DNA from: Shinisaurus crocodilurus
Taxonomy: Eukaryota > Chordata > Lepidosauria > Squamata > Shinisauridae
Direction of reading: 5' to 3'
NCBI GenBank assembly: GCA_021292165.1
Contig: CM037877.1
Location: forward strand, 163,924,242-163,988,241
DNA length: 64,000 nucleotides
Part shown: in pieces, positions 46,504 through 57,900 of the stretch
Position numbering within the stretch: position 1 is the stretch's first letter
How the letters are laid out: each line of letters starts with the position of its first letter
The notes under the pieces: model-generated
Database searches by the model: none
Told to the model about the DNA's origin: nothing
Seen by the model: the letters and a program-made list of their open reading frames with translations, nothing else
Position numbers and translations under genes: made by a program

Positions 46504-46938
46504 AGGCAGGGGTGGGCAACATGCAGCCCTCAAATTAATTGAATGCAGCCCCCAGCTTAATTTCTTAATTGCAGCCCCTGAGTGCAATCAGTTCAGACCT
46601 CTGGCAAGAGCAAACTCTCCCTTTCCTAGCTGGGTGGGAAGGGAGGGAGAGAAAAGGGGTCACCCAGGGCCGGTGCTACCATTAGGCCAACTAGGCAGCT
46701 GTCTAGGGTGCAGGGCTAAAGAGGGCGCCAGAAACGCCTTGAAAAAAAATACAGCGCTCTCAAGTGGGAAGGGGCGCGCGCTATCTTGCCTAGGGCACCA
46801 AACTGTCTTGCACAGGTCCTGGGGTCACCCGCCCACTTTTGGCTTCCGCCCTGCCCAGCACTAATGTGTGCCCCCAACAGACTACCCACAAGGGAATGCA
46901 GCAGTGCTCAACAAAAAAGGTTGCACACTCCTGTTCTA
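46504..46938. mobile_element. hAT-like non-autonomous element with nested insert
   Basis: The left end (gcaggggtgggcaacatgca) and the reverse complement of the right end (aacaggagtgtgcaacctt) are imperfect terminal inverted repeats. It contains no transposase. A second small element is nested at 46666-46822. Confidence 0.5.
46666..46822. mobile_element. 157-bp MITE nested in the hAT-like element
   Basis: It is flanked by the direct repeat ggtcaccc (46658-46665 and 46823-46830). The ends are cagggccggtgc on the left (sharing a base with the duplication) and, in reverse complement, ccaggacctgtgc on the right. The 8-bp duplication points to the hAT superfamily. Confidence 0.65.
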
Positions 46939-47100
46939 GGGGCCAAGGCCAATGGCCTGACTCAGTATAAGGCAGCTCATATGTCCATCTAAACGGGCAG
47001 CGCTAGATACTGAAAAGATCTGGGACTCAGGCCCACAGGACAAAAAAACACACACACATTTGCATATGCTAATTTACATAAGCTCTAAAGCAGGGCTCTC

Positions 47101-47226
47101 CAACCTTGGGTCCCCAGATGTTGCTGGCCTACAACTCCCAGCATACCCAGCCAGCATGGCTAATGGCAAGGGATTCTGGGAGCAGGTCTCCAGCAACATC
47201 TGGGGACCCAAGGTTGGAGAGCCCTA
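47101..47226. mobile_element. hAT MITE, family B, intact ends
   Basis: This is the clearest family B copy. It is flanked by a perfect 8-bp duplication ctctaaag (47093-47100 and 47227-47234). Its terminal inverted repeats of about 37 bp (starting cagggctctccaacc and tagggctctccaacc) are nearly identical. The 8-bp duplication places family B in the hAT superfamily. It encodes nothing. Confidence 0.88.
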
Positions 47227-47239
47227 CTCTAAAGTCTGT

Positions 47240-47565
47240 AAAGGACCCTGTCTCCTAAGGACACCCCCATTTGTAAAAAGGGATGTATGGACAAGGGAGA
47301 GGAGGGCATTTGATTTCAGAAAAAGGTCAGGCAGCAAGATTTGGGGGGGGGGAGCAGAAGGTGAAGCACATGTGGGCAAAAAGCCAGCTAGTCCAGGGGG
47401 ATCAGATGCAACAGAGATCAACAGGGCCCCTGTACCTTTATTTCAGCAAGTGCCTGTGGACAGCAGAGTGGTGGGGCAGATGGCCTCCCAGAGATTTGGA
47501 GCTCCAAATGAAAGATTCAGGGCTCCAGCCATCGTGGGCTGCCTCTTAACACCACCTCTGCATCT
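47240..47565. other. No recognised feature
   Basis: Plain DNA with a G run at 47342-47351. Confidence 0.45.
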
Positions 47566-47567
47566 AA

Positions 47568-47842
47568 GGCTGCAATCTTATACTGTACAAGTTTACCAAG
47601 GAGTAAGTCCCCATTTCAGTTAGTGGAGCTTACTTCAGAGTAGACATGCATGGGCTTGTACTGAAAGGCTGCCATCCTGTGTCTAGTTACATGGAAGTAA
47701 ATCCTACTGAACATTGTAGGATTTACTTCTGAGTAACCATGCTTAGGATTGCACTGCTTGGGTGCAGTCCTATGCACACTTACTTGAAATTAAGACCAAT
47801 TAACTCACTGGAACTTACTTCTGAGTAAATGTGCATAGTACG
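47568..47842. repeat. Three family A palindromes in a row
   Basis: Copies at about 47568-47655, 47668-47758 and 47760-47842 follow one another almost without gaps. The middle copy has the tight inner hairpin aaatcctactgaacattgta followed by ggattt. The last ends tgagtaaatgtgcatag against the next SINE. Confidence 0.65.
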
Positions 47843-47996
47843 CTGGCTCAGCTTCCACGAGTGTGGAAAGCTAAGCAGGGTCAGGCCTGGTTATTACTTG
47901 GATGGGAGACCTCTCCTCTAGTTTCCTGCATTGAGCAGGGGGTTGGACTCATGGCCTTGTAGTAGGCCCCTTCCAACTCTATAATCTATGAATCTA
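47839..47996 (+). mobile_element. 5S-rRNA-derived SINE
   Basis: The block gaaagctaagcagggtcagg, cctggttattacttggatgg, gagacc matches the internal promoter region of vertebrate 5S rRNA. It is followed by tttcctgcattgagcagggg, gttggactc and aatctatgaatct, which is the CR1 3' tail. This is a SINE with a 5S head and a CR1-like tail, as described for lizards. Confidence 0.9.
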
Positions 47997-47999
47997 CTA

Positions 48000-48650
48000 G
48001 GCTGCAAAGTTTTCTCAGAATTCTTAACTTGAGATTGTACATTTAATGCTTCCAAGAAGCAGCATTCGTTTCTGAAATCTAAAGAAAATTATACCAATTG
48101 TCTGAAACATCTATCTGTAGTTGTATTTTTAGCTCAGCTTTTATTTATTTCAATTAATTGTGGATTATTTTTAGCATTTTAACAATCTTGAAGGGAGGGG
48201 CTGTATGTGTGGAAGTCCAGTGAAGCTCAATTACTTTTCTCATTTGGCTGCTCCTCATTCTTATTATTTTTGGCCAGCTGTGAAATTCTGCAGTTGTTAC
48301 TTTCATTGTGTTTATTTGTTGTGTTTTGTTTTATTGACTGTGGCACTGGGGTGGAGACAGCCTGCTGAGTATGGTTTCTGCTGCTGGGGCATGATGCTGG
48401 TGAAGGATTAACAGGAGAGAAAAAGCTGGCGAGCCTCAAGAGAAATTAAGATAAATAATGTGGGGTTTGTTTGTTTTTTACAAAATGGCTGGGAAATCCT
48501 GGATGCAGGCAGCTGGCAGGAAAGCATTAAAGGAGAAAAGAAAAATCTACCCACAATGGGTTTTTGTGTCATCCAAACCCAGATGACCAATCCTATCATG
48601 GGTAGGGGTAATCGGCTAGCAAGCCCCATGGCAAGAGCAGCAAAATACCT
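48000..48650. other. No recognised feature
   Basis: No gene or clear repeat. Confidence 0.45.
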
Positions 48651-48656
48651 TTTGAT

Positions 48657-48783
48657 AGCTGTCAAAACTCTGGAACTGGATGGTTTTGGACTGGTGGGAC
48701 ATATGTCGGTGTATGACCTAGTCCAAAACCCCCAGTTCCCACTCAAAAACCCCTTTTTAAAGGGACCCAGAGTTTTGACAGCT
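48657..48783. repeat. 127-bp imperfect hairpin
   Basis: Perfect 17-bp arms agctgtcaaaactctgg (48657-48673) and its complement (48767-48783) enclose further pairing blocks, gaactgg with ccagttc and gttttggact with agtccaaaac. The word tagctgtcaaaa appears again at 48785 and 49272. Confidence 0.75.
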
Positions 48784-49339
48784 AGCTGTCAAAGCTGTAA
48801 AAACTCCTTTTTCCTTGAAAAAAGTGGGGAGGAGTGCACATTTGCACTTTCTCGAGCACCTAGAAGCTCGGGACAAAGTGCAAAATGTGCACCTTGGTGG
48901 GAACTAAAAGGGGGGAGGATTTTGAGGATCTTGCTGTGAAGGGGGTTTAAATCCCCTTCAAAAAACCTTTTTGCAGCTAAAGATCACTCACGCTTTTGGT
49001 TTTTCATGACAGCTCACCTTCTGACAGCTGCCAGAAAAACCAAAGATGGGGGAAATGAACTCTTCTGGGCGATGTCCAGGGTTGGTACCTGTTGCCCCTT
49101 GGCAGCAGGCACCCACATGGACATTGACCCAGCCAAGGCTTCAAGCCCCTGCAGTTGCGCAACTGCGATCATTCACAGTTGCACAATTGCAGCTAGAAAA
49201 ATTTTTTTTTAATTGTGCATAATTTTTTTTAAAAAAAAGTCTGGACAACTGGGGCACTTTGAAGGGACTGCTCATAGCTGTCAAAACAGGGATCGGGAAA
49301 GCCGACAGACAGAAATCAGGCCTACGATTCCCAGCATTC

Positions 49340-49510
49340 CCCAGACAGCCATGCTGGCTGGGGAACGCTGGGACTCCTGGGAGCTGTAGGACTTTTTTTC
49401 TGTCTCAACAAGGATGGGATTGTGCCTTAAAGCTCTTACTGCCAGTAACTAAGGCTTAGAAAAGGCAAAAAACATGCAAAAGCTGGGAAACTACCAATCA
49501 GTAAGTAAGT
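49340..49510. repeat. Repeat with an 'empty site' for the 19.8-kb LINE tail
   Basis: The word aaagctcttactgccagtaa and the following ctaaggcttag match the sequence around the 50-bp LINE tail at 19848, but without the insert. The preceding part contains a catgctggctggggaacgct palindrome. Confidence 0.55.
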
Positions 49511-49619
49511 ATAGTGAAGATGCTAGTCTAAGGGCCCTGCTGGCTGGGGAATGCTGGGAGTTGTGTAGGATTTTTTTTTCTGTCTAAACATGCATAGGAT
49601 TGCGCTCTTATAGACACAT

Positions 49620-50640
49620 GCACCCCTAGTAAGGGTCAGCAAGGTGACTATTACCAAAAGCAATGAAATGTTCTCTCTGAGGTTTTTTCAAGGATTGATT
49701 CATCCCTCATCTTAACATTTTTCCTGTGATAATTACATTTTTAACAGTTATTGAACTTTGTGTGGGAGTTTTACATTTACAGTACTCTCTGTTGGCCAGA
49801 ATTGTTAACTGCTAGTGAAGCAGTTTTTAAAAGGAGGTGTAAATTTGGTCAGGACTTCTCCCAAGGACAATGGAATGACTAGTGCTTATATACATATGTC
49901 CATTTAACTAAAAGTATACACCTGCGGTCTTTGAAGTGGTGCCCATGGGCGCCAATGTATCCACTGACACATCTCTTGGCACCTGCTAGGCTCCCTGCCC
50001 CTCATGATTTTTTTGTTATTTCTTAAGATTTTTTTTATAATTAAAACATTCTTTTTAACTGGGAGGCTGGCTTGCTGCAAAGCAAAGTGCTGCCCAGCAG
50101 TGTCATCTTTCTTTGGGTTCAAAAGACAGGGGTGGTTGTTTGGTTTTTGGAACTCCGACCACACCTCTGCCTTGTACTTAGGTTCTTGGGCAAATTAGTT
50201 TTCTTTTAGCCTCACCAGTTTGGCTTCTGAGAAATGAGTGTTCTGCAACCAGCCATGCTCACCGTGGCAGCCATTTTATGACTGGGCAAGACACCCCCAT
50301 GGTAGCCATTTTGTGAGAGCACCCATGGCACTCTCTCAAAATTCCACATGTAGCTATGGACCCAAAAAGGTTGGGCACCCTGGCATACTGTGAAACTGCC
50401 ACTGGATTAAACATGCACAGGCTGAATAGGCTGAGAGGAGGGAGATGAGAGGGAGCGCAGGGCCATTCCACCAGCCCTGCTGAAAGGCCGCCCTCCTGAA
50501 GGCTCCTCCTCCCTCTACTGCCACCACCACCAGCCATTCCAGCAGGCTGTGCAGAGGGAGAAGAGAGGGAGCGCACAGGGCCATTCCAACAGCCCTGCCA
50601 GGAGTATTAATTAATATTCCCCCTTTTTCCCTCCCCATTC
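49620..50640. other. No gene recognised
   Basis: Plain DNA. A short direct repeat of the ggagggagcgcagggccatt type occurs at about 50445 and 50563. No coding signal is visible. Confidence 0.45.
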
Positions 50641-50644
50641 CTTT

Positions 50645-50757
50645 TTCCTTGTGTGTCATGTCTTTTTAGATTGTAAGCCTGCGGGCAGGGACTGTCTTGT
50701 TAATTGTTGTAAACCGCCCAGAGAGCTTCAGCTAAATGAAATAAATATATAAATAAA
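50645..50757 (+). repeat. L2-type LINE 3' tail
   Basis: The words agattgtaagcctgcgggca, gggactgtcttgttaattgt, tgtaaaccgcccagagagct and an ATAAATA end give a well-preserved L2-like 3' tail. Confidence 0.65.
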
Positions 50758-50902
50758 TAGAATAGAAGAAAGAGGACCTGATTTATATACCTAGGTGGGC
50801 AGGCTTGCTTAAAATTAATCTGCTTCAAATCAGCAATAATCCACTAAATTCTGGATTTGGTCATTTGAATTAGCCCTCTGTAGGCTGAGGCTACAATCCT
50901 GT

Positions 50903-51028
50903 AGGATAGGCGACCTTATGCCCTGCAGATGTTTTGGACTACAACTCCCATAAGATCTAGCCAGCACTGGCAGTGGTTGGGGATTCTGGGAGTTGTAATC
51001 CAAAACATCTAGAGGGCACAAGATTACC
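50903..51028. repeat. Palindromic hAT-like MITE, family B
   Basis: The inverted halves are tgccctgcagatgttttgga, ctacaactccca and tgggagttgtaatccaaaac, atctagagggca. Ends are ggataggcgacctta and agattaccta. Confidence 0.75.
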
Positions 51029-51150
51029 TAGCAGTAAGTTTCATTGAATTCAGTGGGACTGACTTCTGAGTAGATATGCATAGATTGTATAGCATAGATT
51101 GTATAGCATAGATGCATAGATTGATATGCATAGATATGCATAGCAAACAT
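51028..51150. repeat. Family A palindrome plus local tandem repeat
   Basis: A family A core (agtaagtttcattgaattca, gtgggactgacttctgagta) runs into an array of the word atgcatagattgtatagcat in several short variants (51075-51145). Confidence 0.6.
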
Positions 51151-51479
51151 CCACCAATGAACACGCCCTTTAAGTATGGTGTCATTTTAAACAGTTATCA
51201 AAGTTCTGAGGAGACCAGCAACAAAGACTGGATTTTAACTTATAAGCAAGAGGCTCCTTCCAGAAGAGCGAGATGAAAGCAGAAAAGCTGTTAAGATCCT
51301 GGAAATCCAATGAGGACACAGAAATCCGAGAGCATGCACCACCTCTATGTGCTGTGGTGGTACATATGTATGACCCATACATGCTGCTGCCAATCAGGAA
51401 TTCTGCCTGATGGACATGCATTTAGCACATGTGAGTTATGTGGAATTGTGAACATGGTTATTTGGGCTTGTATCCAATG

Positions 51480-51995
51480 TTAATCTAACCTCACAATTAA
51501 GACTACTGTAATGTGCTGTGCATGGGGCTCCCCTTGCACCTGGTTCAGAGCTGCAGCTAGTGCAGAATGCAGCAGGTAGGCGGCTCAGTGGCGCACCTAG
51601 CTCTACACACACTACACCTATATTACAAGAACTGCACTGGCTGCCTATTAGCTACCAAGCCATGTTCAAGATTTTGTTGCTGACATGACATTCAAAGTCC
51701 TAAACAGCTCAGGACCAGGATACCTAGCCAACGTTTTCACGTATATACACAAAATGGGCCCTTGAAATCTTCCGAGGAGGCCTTACTTGTCATCCCACAA
51801 GCAACAGTGTATTGTCAAGTAACAGCACGCAAGCTGGCCTTCTCGGCAGTGGCACCCACCCTCTGGAACATTCTCCCATGTATGATCTGAGAAGCGGAAA
51901 CTGTGGCGAGCTTTAGACACCGCTTGAAGATGCACCTGTTTACTCAGGCTTTTCCTGACTTATAATCGCACTGCTCTGTTTTACTGGCTTTATTG
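51480..51995 (+). pseudogene. L2 LINE ORF2 C-terminal fragment
   Basis: Plus-strand wording matches the end of L2 ORF2. In order it gives LQLVQNAA, ELHWLPI-YQ, KVLNSSGPGY, RKLAFSAVAPTLWN and a final FRHRLKMHLFTQAF-like block, with frameshifts between. The stretch ends in an AT-rich region with a G run at 52009-52018. It is inactive. Confidence 0.75.
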
Positions 51996-52019
51996 TATTT
52001 ATGATCAGGGGGGGGGGGT

Positions 52020-52540
52020 TTATTGCATTTCATGTATTTTTTTATGCAGACCTGAGAGGGACCAGTCCTATGGCCCGTAGACATTGTCTGAGGGGCCACA
52101 GAATAGTGGGGATTCCCCCTCCTTGGTTGGAGACAGCGTTCCGACCTCAGAAGGGGATGCCAGAGATTTGAACCCACTCCCTTGCAGCCAGGACAGAAAC
52201 CGGCTGGCCTTCAAGGTCAATTCTGACCTCAGAGAGAGGGGAAAGGGGGCATTCCAGTGGGCGGGGAGGGGAGGAGACCGAAGAGGCCAGGATAGGAGCT
52301 GTCCTGAGCCTCTTCCAGCCTCCTTCCCTCCCTCTCTGAAGTGCAGTTGCTAGACACTAGCGAAAACCACAATGATTAGATGAGGATGAGGAGGTTAAGA
52401 TCGCCTCTGCTGCTCCTCTCACCTGGCTTCAGCCCAGCTGGGCATTGGATACACAGAAGCCTCCGGGGTTGGAGGCTTCTGCCTCACAAAGGCACAACCC
52501 AGAGGACTGTGCCCTTAGAGATCATATGATATCAAAGAAA
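52020..52540. other. No recognised feature
   Basis: GC-richer than its surroundings, with a short inverted motif (cagaagcctcc at 52455 and ggaggcttctg at 52472). The frame at 52084-52353 has no recognised domain. Confidence 0.45.
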
Positions 52541-52544
52541 TATA

Positions 52545-52608
52545 TAACTTAAGTCCCATTCATTTCAATCAGCCTGTTCTAAGTAGGACTAACATGGGAT
52601 ACAACCAA
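52545..52608. repeat. Family A-prime palindrome, partial
   Basis: It carries cccattcatttcaatcagcc, ttctaagtaggactaacatg and ggatacaacc, the right part of family A-prime. Confidence 0.5.
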
Positions 52609-52865
52609 TATCCTGGTGGAGGACGTTTGCCACAAAAAAAATGGCTTTTTTGATGAATAACAATACTAGGCAGTGATCCAGACTATAAGAAGAAACACAG
52701 GCAACAGGAGGGCAAAGCACAGAATTGTATCCTCTGTGGTACTTCCTGTAGATTTTTGCAGCCCACTAATGAAGGTGCTGGAGATGTCAACCAATCAGAA
52801 CAAGCAGGTAGAAAATAAGCACCACGGTAATTATTACAGTACTATGGACAGTTCCTGGATGATAA

Positions 52866-52962
52866 GCAGCCTGATCCTATTACTTACTTGAAAGTAAATC
52901 ATACTGAGTTCAATGGGACTTAATCCAAAGTGGCCATGCATAACATAAGGACTGCAGCCAAG
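52866..52962. repeat. Short palindromic repeat, family A
   Basis: It reads gcagcctgatcctattactt at the left and ataaggactgcagcc at the right, as inverted ends. The centre is tcatactgagttcaatggga. Confidence 0.65.
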
Positions 52963-52964
52963 GT

Positions 52965-53855
52965 GACCTTTCTTGCCTCAGTGCATTTCATCAGACAATG
53001 CATTAATAACGCCTAAAGAGAAGCACCCAAAACAGAAGGGTGGGGAAGCTATATGCTGTTTAGCCAAGGAAAATTGCAAGACATAAGTTTCACTCACAAA
53101 CAAAACCAAATTTTACCTTGTGTTCCTTAAGTCACTGTTAAGCCTATCTCTCAACTCCACTGAAGATGGCCAACTCTGCATAGGCTTAGGGAGGACACAT
53201 AGCATATGGTGAAACTCTTTATTTTTTATGATGAGCTTGAGGAAAGTCAAAATTCTTCCATTAAGATACAGCTTTTAAATCTCTGCTGAAAGAAAGGAGA
53301 TGCTGTCATTTTGTCTGAATGCAAAATGGTGCGCAAAGAAGCAGAGTAGGGTGCGCAAAGAAGCAAACTGCTGATTAACAGCATTCCTCAAGAGAAAGTG
53401 GATGACAGAAGTGCTCCCTAAAGACCTGGAGTACTCGAGTGGACAATGTCTGGGGCATGCTGGGAGTTGTAGGAATTTTTTCTGTCTAAACATGCATAGG
53501 ATTGCACCCTAAAAGGAGAAATGGAACAAAATGGATTTAAACTTAGAAGATAAATGCTAACTAACAACCATGGCTAGAAGATAGAAGAGGTCCAAAGTTC
53601 CAAATTGACTCTGCACAAAACATTAATAAGTAAACACAGAAACATAAGTTACAAAGGCTCAAATATTAAATTGCAACTCAAAAGTACAAAATGTCTTGCT
53701 CTAATTGCATTAACTCTTCAGTGAAAATGAACAAAAACATAAGAATTAAAATAAAACTCAGAACTGCTCATGGTTAGGTTTGAATTTTTTTAATGTGAGA
53801 GAGACAAAAAGGAAAGAAAGATAAAATTGTACCTTTTATTAGAAGCAAAGGTAGC
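52965..53855. other. No gene recognised
   Basis: Plain DNA. The word tctgtctaaacatgcatagg at about 53480 also occurs at about 49580, marking a shared repeat of unknown type. Confidence 0.45.
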
Positions 53856-53858
53856 TGT

Positions 53859-54548
53859 CATAGAATCATAGAATAGTAGAGTTGGAAGGGGCATATAAGG
53901 CCATGAAGTCCAACCCCCTGCTCAATGTAGGAATCCAAGTTCAAGCATCCTTGACAGATGGCTGTCTAGCTGCATCTTGAATGCCTCCAGTGTGGAAGAG
54001 CCCAAGACCTTCCTAGGTAATTGGTTCCATTGTCATATTGCTCTAACAGGAAGTTTTTCCTGATGTTCAGCCAGAATCTGGCTTCCTTTAACTTGAGCCC
54101 ATTATTCCATGTCCTGCACTCTAGGATGGTCGAGAAGAGATCCTAGCCCTCCTCTGTTTGACAAACGTTCATGTACTTGAAGAGCGCCATCATATCTCCC
54201 CTCAGTCTTCTCTTCTGAAGGCTAAACATGCCCAATTCCTTCAGTCTCTCCACATAGGGCTTTGTTTCCAGTCCCCTGATCATCATTATTGCCCTCCTCT
54301 GAACCTTTTCCAATTTGTCTGCATGCTTCTTAAAGTGTGGTGCACAGAACTGGATGCAGTACTCAAGATGAGGCCTAACCAGTGCTGAGTAGAGGGGAAC
54401 TAGTATTTCATGCGATTTGGAAGCTATACTTCTATTAATGCAGCCCCAAATAGCATTTGCCTTTTTTGCAACCACATCACATTGCTGGCTCATATTCAGC
54501 TTGTGATCTACAAGTCCAAGATCCTTCTCACCCGTAGTGCTGTCAAGC
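53859..54548 (-). mobile_element. CR1 LINE, 5'-truncated
   Basis: A minus-strand copy with the terminal repeat (tcatagaatcatagaatagt on the plus strand) and a 136-codon open stretch at 54143-54553 covering DLGLVDHKLNMSQQCDVVAKKA to YMNVCQTEEG. Stops and a frameshift lie downstream. It ends abruptly at the caacccaacaac repeat. Confidence 0.9.
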
Positions 54549-54735
54549 CACAACCCAACAACAAACCACGCATTCTCTTCATGGGTTGTTCATGGTTAAC
54601 AAACCATGGTTTGTTAGCGTGGCTGGGTTCAGAACAACACGATAACCCATGTTTCAGCAACAACCCATACTTCAACGACAACCCACACTCAATCCATACT
54701 CAACCCTTGAGTGTGGATTATCATGTTGTCTGAGC
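54549..54735. repeat. DNA-transposon-like repeat with 20-bp perfect palindrome
   Basis: The perfect palindrome taacaaaccatggtttgtta lies at 54597-54616, flanked by further inverted words (aaaccacgc and gcgtggct; caacccat and atgggttgtt). It is related to the aaaccatgg repeats at 2.6 and 4.7 kb. Confidence 0.55.
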
Positions 54736-54739
54736 CCAG

Positions 54740-56040
54740 TCTTTGACTGCTGCAGTTTGGACCAACTCCAGTTTCTAAATCCTCTTCTAAGGCAGATCTG
54801 TGTTGTAGTAATTCAGTCTGGATAACACTAGAGGATGAATTACCAAAACCATGACTTACTTCAACTTGCTTCTTATCACTTTTTGCATCCCCATGAGCCC
54901 TAGATGCTGGATAGAGAAAGATTATAATATTCAGCTGTTTTGTTATTATTAAAATGTAAGTTTTAAAACTGATGAATTAAATTGATGGATAATTGATGAA
55001 TTATCCAGACTTTGTTCAGACTTCAACAAATCTGAATCTTTTCTTCTTCTCAAAGAGCTCCCTCTGCTGCCCAGTGTCCTTAATTAAGAAAACAACAGCA
55101 AGAATTAAAGCACTAATCACGGTTATACAAAAAAAAAAAGGGTAGGGTCATTCTTGCACCACTTCTTAATCTGGGTCACTAGCATTGTTTGTCCCAGCTT
55201 TAAAACAACTTTAATATTAGCAAAACAATTGAATGCTGCAATGTTTAATTATCCAGATCAATCTGGTTTAATTCAAAATAATAAAATGTGGAACAATATA
55301 TAAATAAACTGTTGAATCTAATTCGAGTGACATAAGGAATACATATCTTGTGTTTTTAGATAACAAGAAAGTATTGATAGTAATTACTAGGAATATCTAT
55401 TAGTGATTCAATATGAGTCTAGGGTTTAGGCACTAGATAAAATTCTTTTAAGAAGTACTTGTAAAAATACTGATCCACATCTATCCCAGAAGAACTTAGG
55501 ATACAAAGAAGACCTAGATAGGGATGACTGCATGGTTTCCTGCATTTGTATTAGGTATTGGGCCACTAGCTACAGTAGTATGAACAAATCAGGAAATCAA
55601 TTTAAAAACATAAATATCAAATACTATCTTATCCAGTTGATGTTCACTATTTTATCCAGTTATTAATGTAAATTGTCCCTTCAAAGTCTTGTGATGGTCC
55701 TCCAGAAGGCTTTGGGAGATTATCTGGTTACAAACAGCTTTTCTACAGGAGACTGTTAATCACTGCATCTACTTTTGGTTTTGTTGCAAAATTGAGATCT
55801 GAGTTCTACAGAAAGAGCTTTTCCTTTCATGCTTTTGCACTACATAACCTCTAGGGGGTGCTGTGCTATAGTGGAATATCACAGTTACACAAATAGGAAA
55901 ATCTCTTATCTTTCACTTTAGGAAATAATGCTCCATTTTCCCCACTCTAAGAAAACCTAGGAAAGTGCTGTTAAAAAACAGGAGTAAAACTGGAGGAACA
56001 CAAAATTGTCAAAAGAACCCATAAACAACTGTAAGGAATA
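54740..56040. other. No recognised feature
   Basis: AT-rich DNA without recognisable coding or repeat structure. Confidence 0.5.
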
Positions 56041-56041
56041 C

Positions 56042-56215
56042 AGGCCTGTGGCTTATACTGGCTCAGCTTGTCTGAGCGTGGAAAGCTAAGCAGGGTCAGG
56101 CCTGGTTATTACTTGGATGGGAGACCCCTCCTCTAGTTTCCTGCACTGAGCAGGGGGTTGGACTCGATGGCCTTGTAGGCCCCTTCCAACTCTATGATCT
56201 ATGAAATCTATGAAT
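56042..56215 (+). mobile_element. 5S-rRNA-derived SINE, full 5' end
   Basis: The element starts aggcctgtggcttatactgg, which aligns with the start of 5S rRNA. It continues through the aagctaagcagggtcaggcc promoter block and ends in the CR1-like tail ccttccaactctatgatcta, tgaaatctatgaatc. Confidence 0.9.
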
Positions 56216-56677
56216 CACAAGTGCCTCGTGTAGAAAAGCTCAATGATTAGTCAGGATGTGGAGAAATAGTTTAATTTAAAGTTTTCTTGGATTAGCAACA
56301 ATCAAGAAGGTGTTATGAGGGTGTTTTCTTCTTCTCCCAAATCATTCCAATGCAGATTTAGATGGCTTTAAAGGGGGCTTAGACAAACTCAGGAAGGATA
56401 AGGCTATCAATGGCTACTAGGCATGATGGCTATATATACCACTTCCAAGATCAGAGGCAGCATGCCTCTGAATGCCAGTTGCTGGTGAACAACTGCAGTA
56501 GACAGCTATTGCCCACATGTCCTGCTCATGGGTTTCCCATAGGTAACTGGTTGGCCACTGGGCTAGATAGGCCTTTGATCTCATCTAGCATGGCTCTTCT
56601 TATCTTCTTAGATTTCTGTGTGCAAACAAACAAATCCATTTAGGATAGAGAAGGAAAATGTTGTTTAATTTATTTTC

Positions 56678-56846
56678 ATAGATTTCATAGATCATAGAGG
56701 TGGAAGGAGCCTATCGAGTCCAACCCCATGCTCAATGCAGGAAACTAGAGGAGGGGTCTCCCATCCAAGTAATAACCAGGCTTGACTCTGCTTAGCTTTC
56801 CACACTCAGACAAGCTGAGCCAGCGTGAGCCACAGGCCTGGTTTGG
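56678..56846 (-). mobile_element. 5S-rRNA-derived SINE, inverted relative to its neighbour
   Basis: The minus strand carries the same head (aggcctgtggctcacgctgg) and the same CR1-like tail as the copy at 56042. The two lie in opposite orientation about 460 bp apart. A small deletion is present near agcctatcgagtcc. Confidence 0.9.
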
Positions 56847-56849
56847 GCA

Positions 56850-57900
56850 GAAAGAAGTTCTCCAGAGCTATGAAATACACCAACAAGGGTGGACTTGCTT
56901 TGCATAGTATTCTTCAACTACAAATGTCCTCCGACAAGCTGCAGTGGTTAGATAAAGTGAACTTTTCTCAGATTATATGAAAACAAGCATATACCTTGGT
57001 ACACTAGAGATACCTGCTGTGGATTTCTGTTGATGAAATATGGGGCAATCACTTTGAGTTGTCACTGCTAAAAGCATGGGATAAATACATAGGTAGTCTG
57101 AGCGGTGGAGTTTCTTTCTTGGCATCACAAAGAGAAGATTTTCATCCCCAAACACATAATGGCCACTTTGAGGCTCAGAAAGATGACACTTGATTAGATT
57201 TTTGGAACTTTTTAGAAATGGTCAAATGATCACACATGATGATTTATTGATAAGCTTAACAGGGAACCCCACAGCATGGCATGAGACCCAGGGGGTACAG
57301 CTCCTCAACAAGCAGGTGTCTGACAGACATGATGAAACAAGATCAAAGTCTAATACCCTATTTGTTACTTGCCACCTGAAAAATGGCTGGAAATTAGCCT
57401 GTACCAAAGCCAGCTCATGGGTTTTTAAAAGTGGTGTTGGACCTGACACTCATCTCTAATTGAAGCTGTGTGTTGGATGCTGTAAACTCCACTTAGTATT
57501 CATGCCTTCAAAGCAATAATTAATTAAGAGAGAGATGACTGGACAGAAAAGAGAATATCAAACACTGACATACAGATCAATAATCTGCATGTGAAACTCA
57601 GTTTTACAGAGTAAGCCTTGCTTCAGTAGGAGAGAACCTTGGTGTGTAGGAGCGGGAAGAGTTGTTTAAAAATAAAAACAAAACACAGTGTTTGTGATAG
57701 TGCTGGAGAAAAAGAACATTCACTGAGCAGCAATGAAAAATACCCTGTTTATGTGACACCAGCTTCATGGTACCCCACCAAGGATGCCAGCCGTGTGTTG
57801 GGTTGGGGTTGTTTTCTTTTTTTTCATACCTGGCAACACATTTAAAGCCAGACAAAGAGATTTCGTTTAAATGGAACATATTCATGCAATGGCAAGCCAT
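56850..57900. other. No gene recognised
   Basis: Plain DNA. Frames of 60-98 codons occur on both strands at 57.19-57.90 kb with no recognisable domain. Confidence 0.45.

Noticed and set aside
47839..47960. A functional 5S rRNA gene
   Set aside because: Only the internal promoter region matches 5S. The 3' half is replaced by a CR1-type tail and the same hybrid occurs four times, so it is a SINE.
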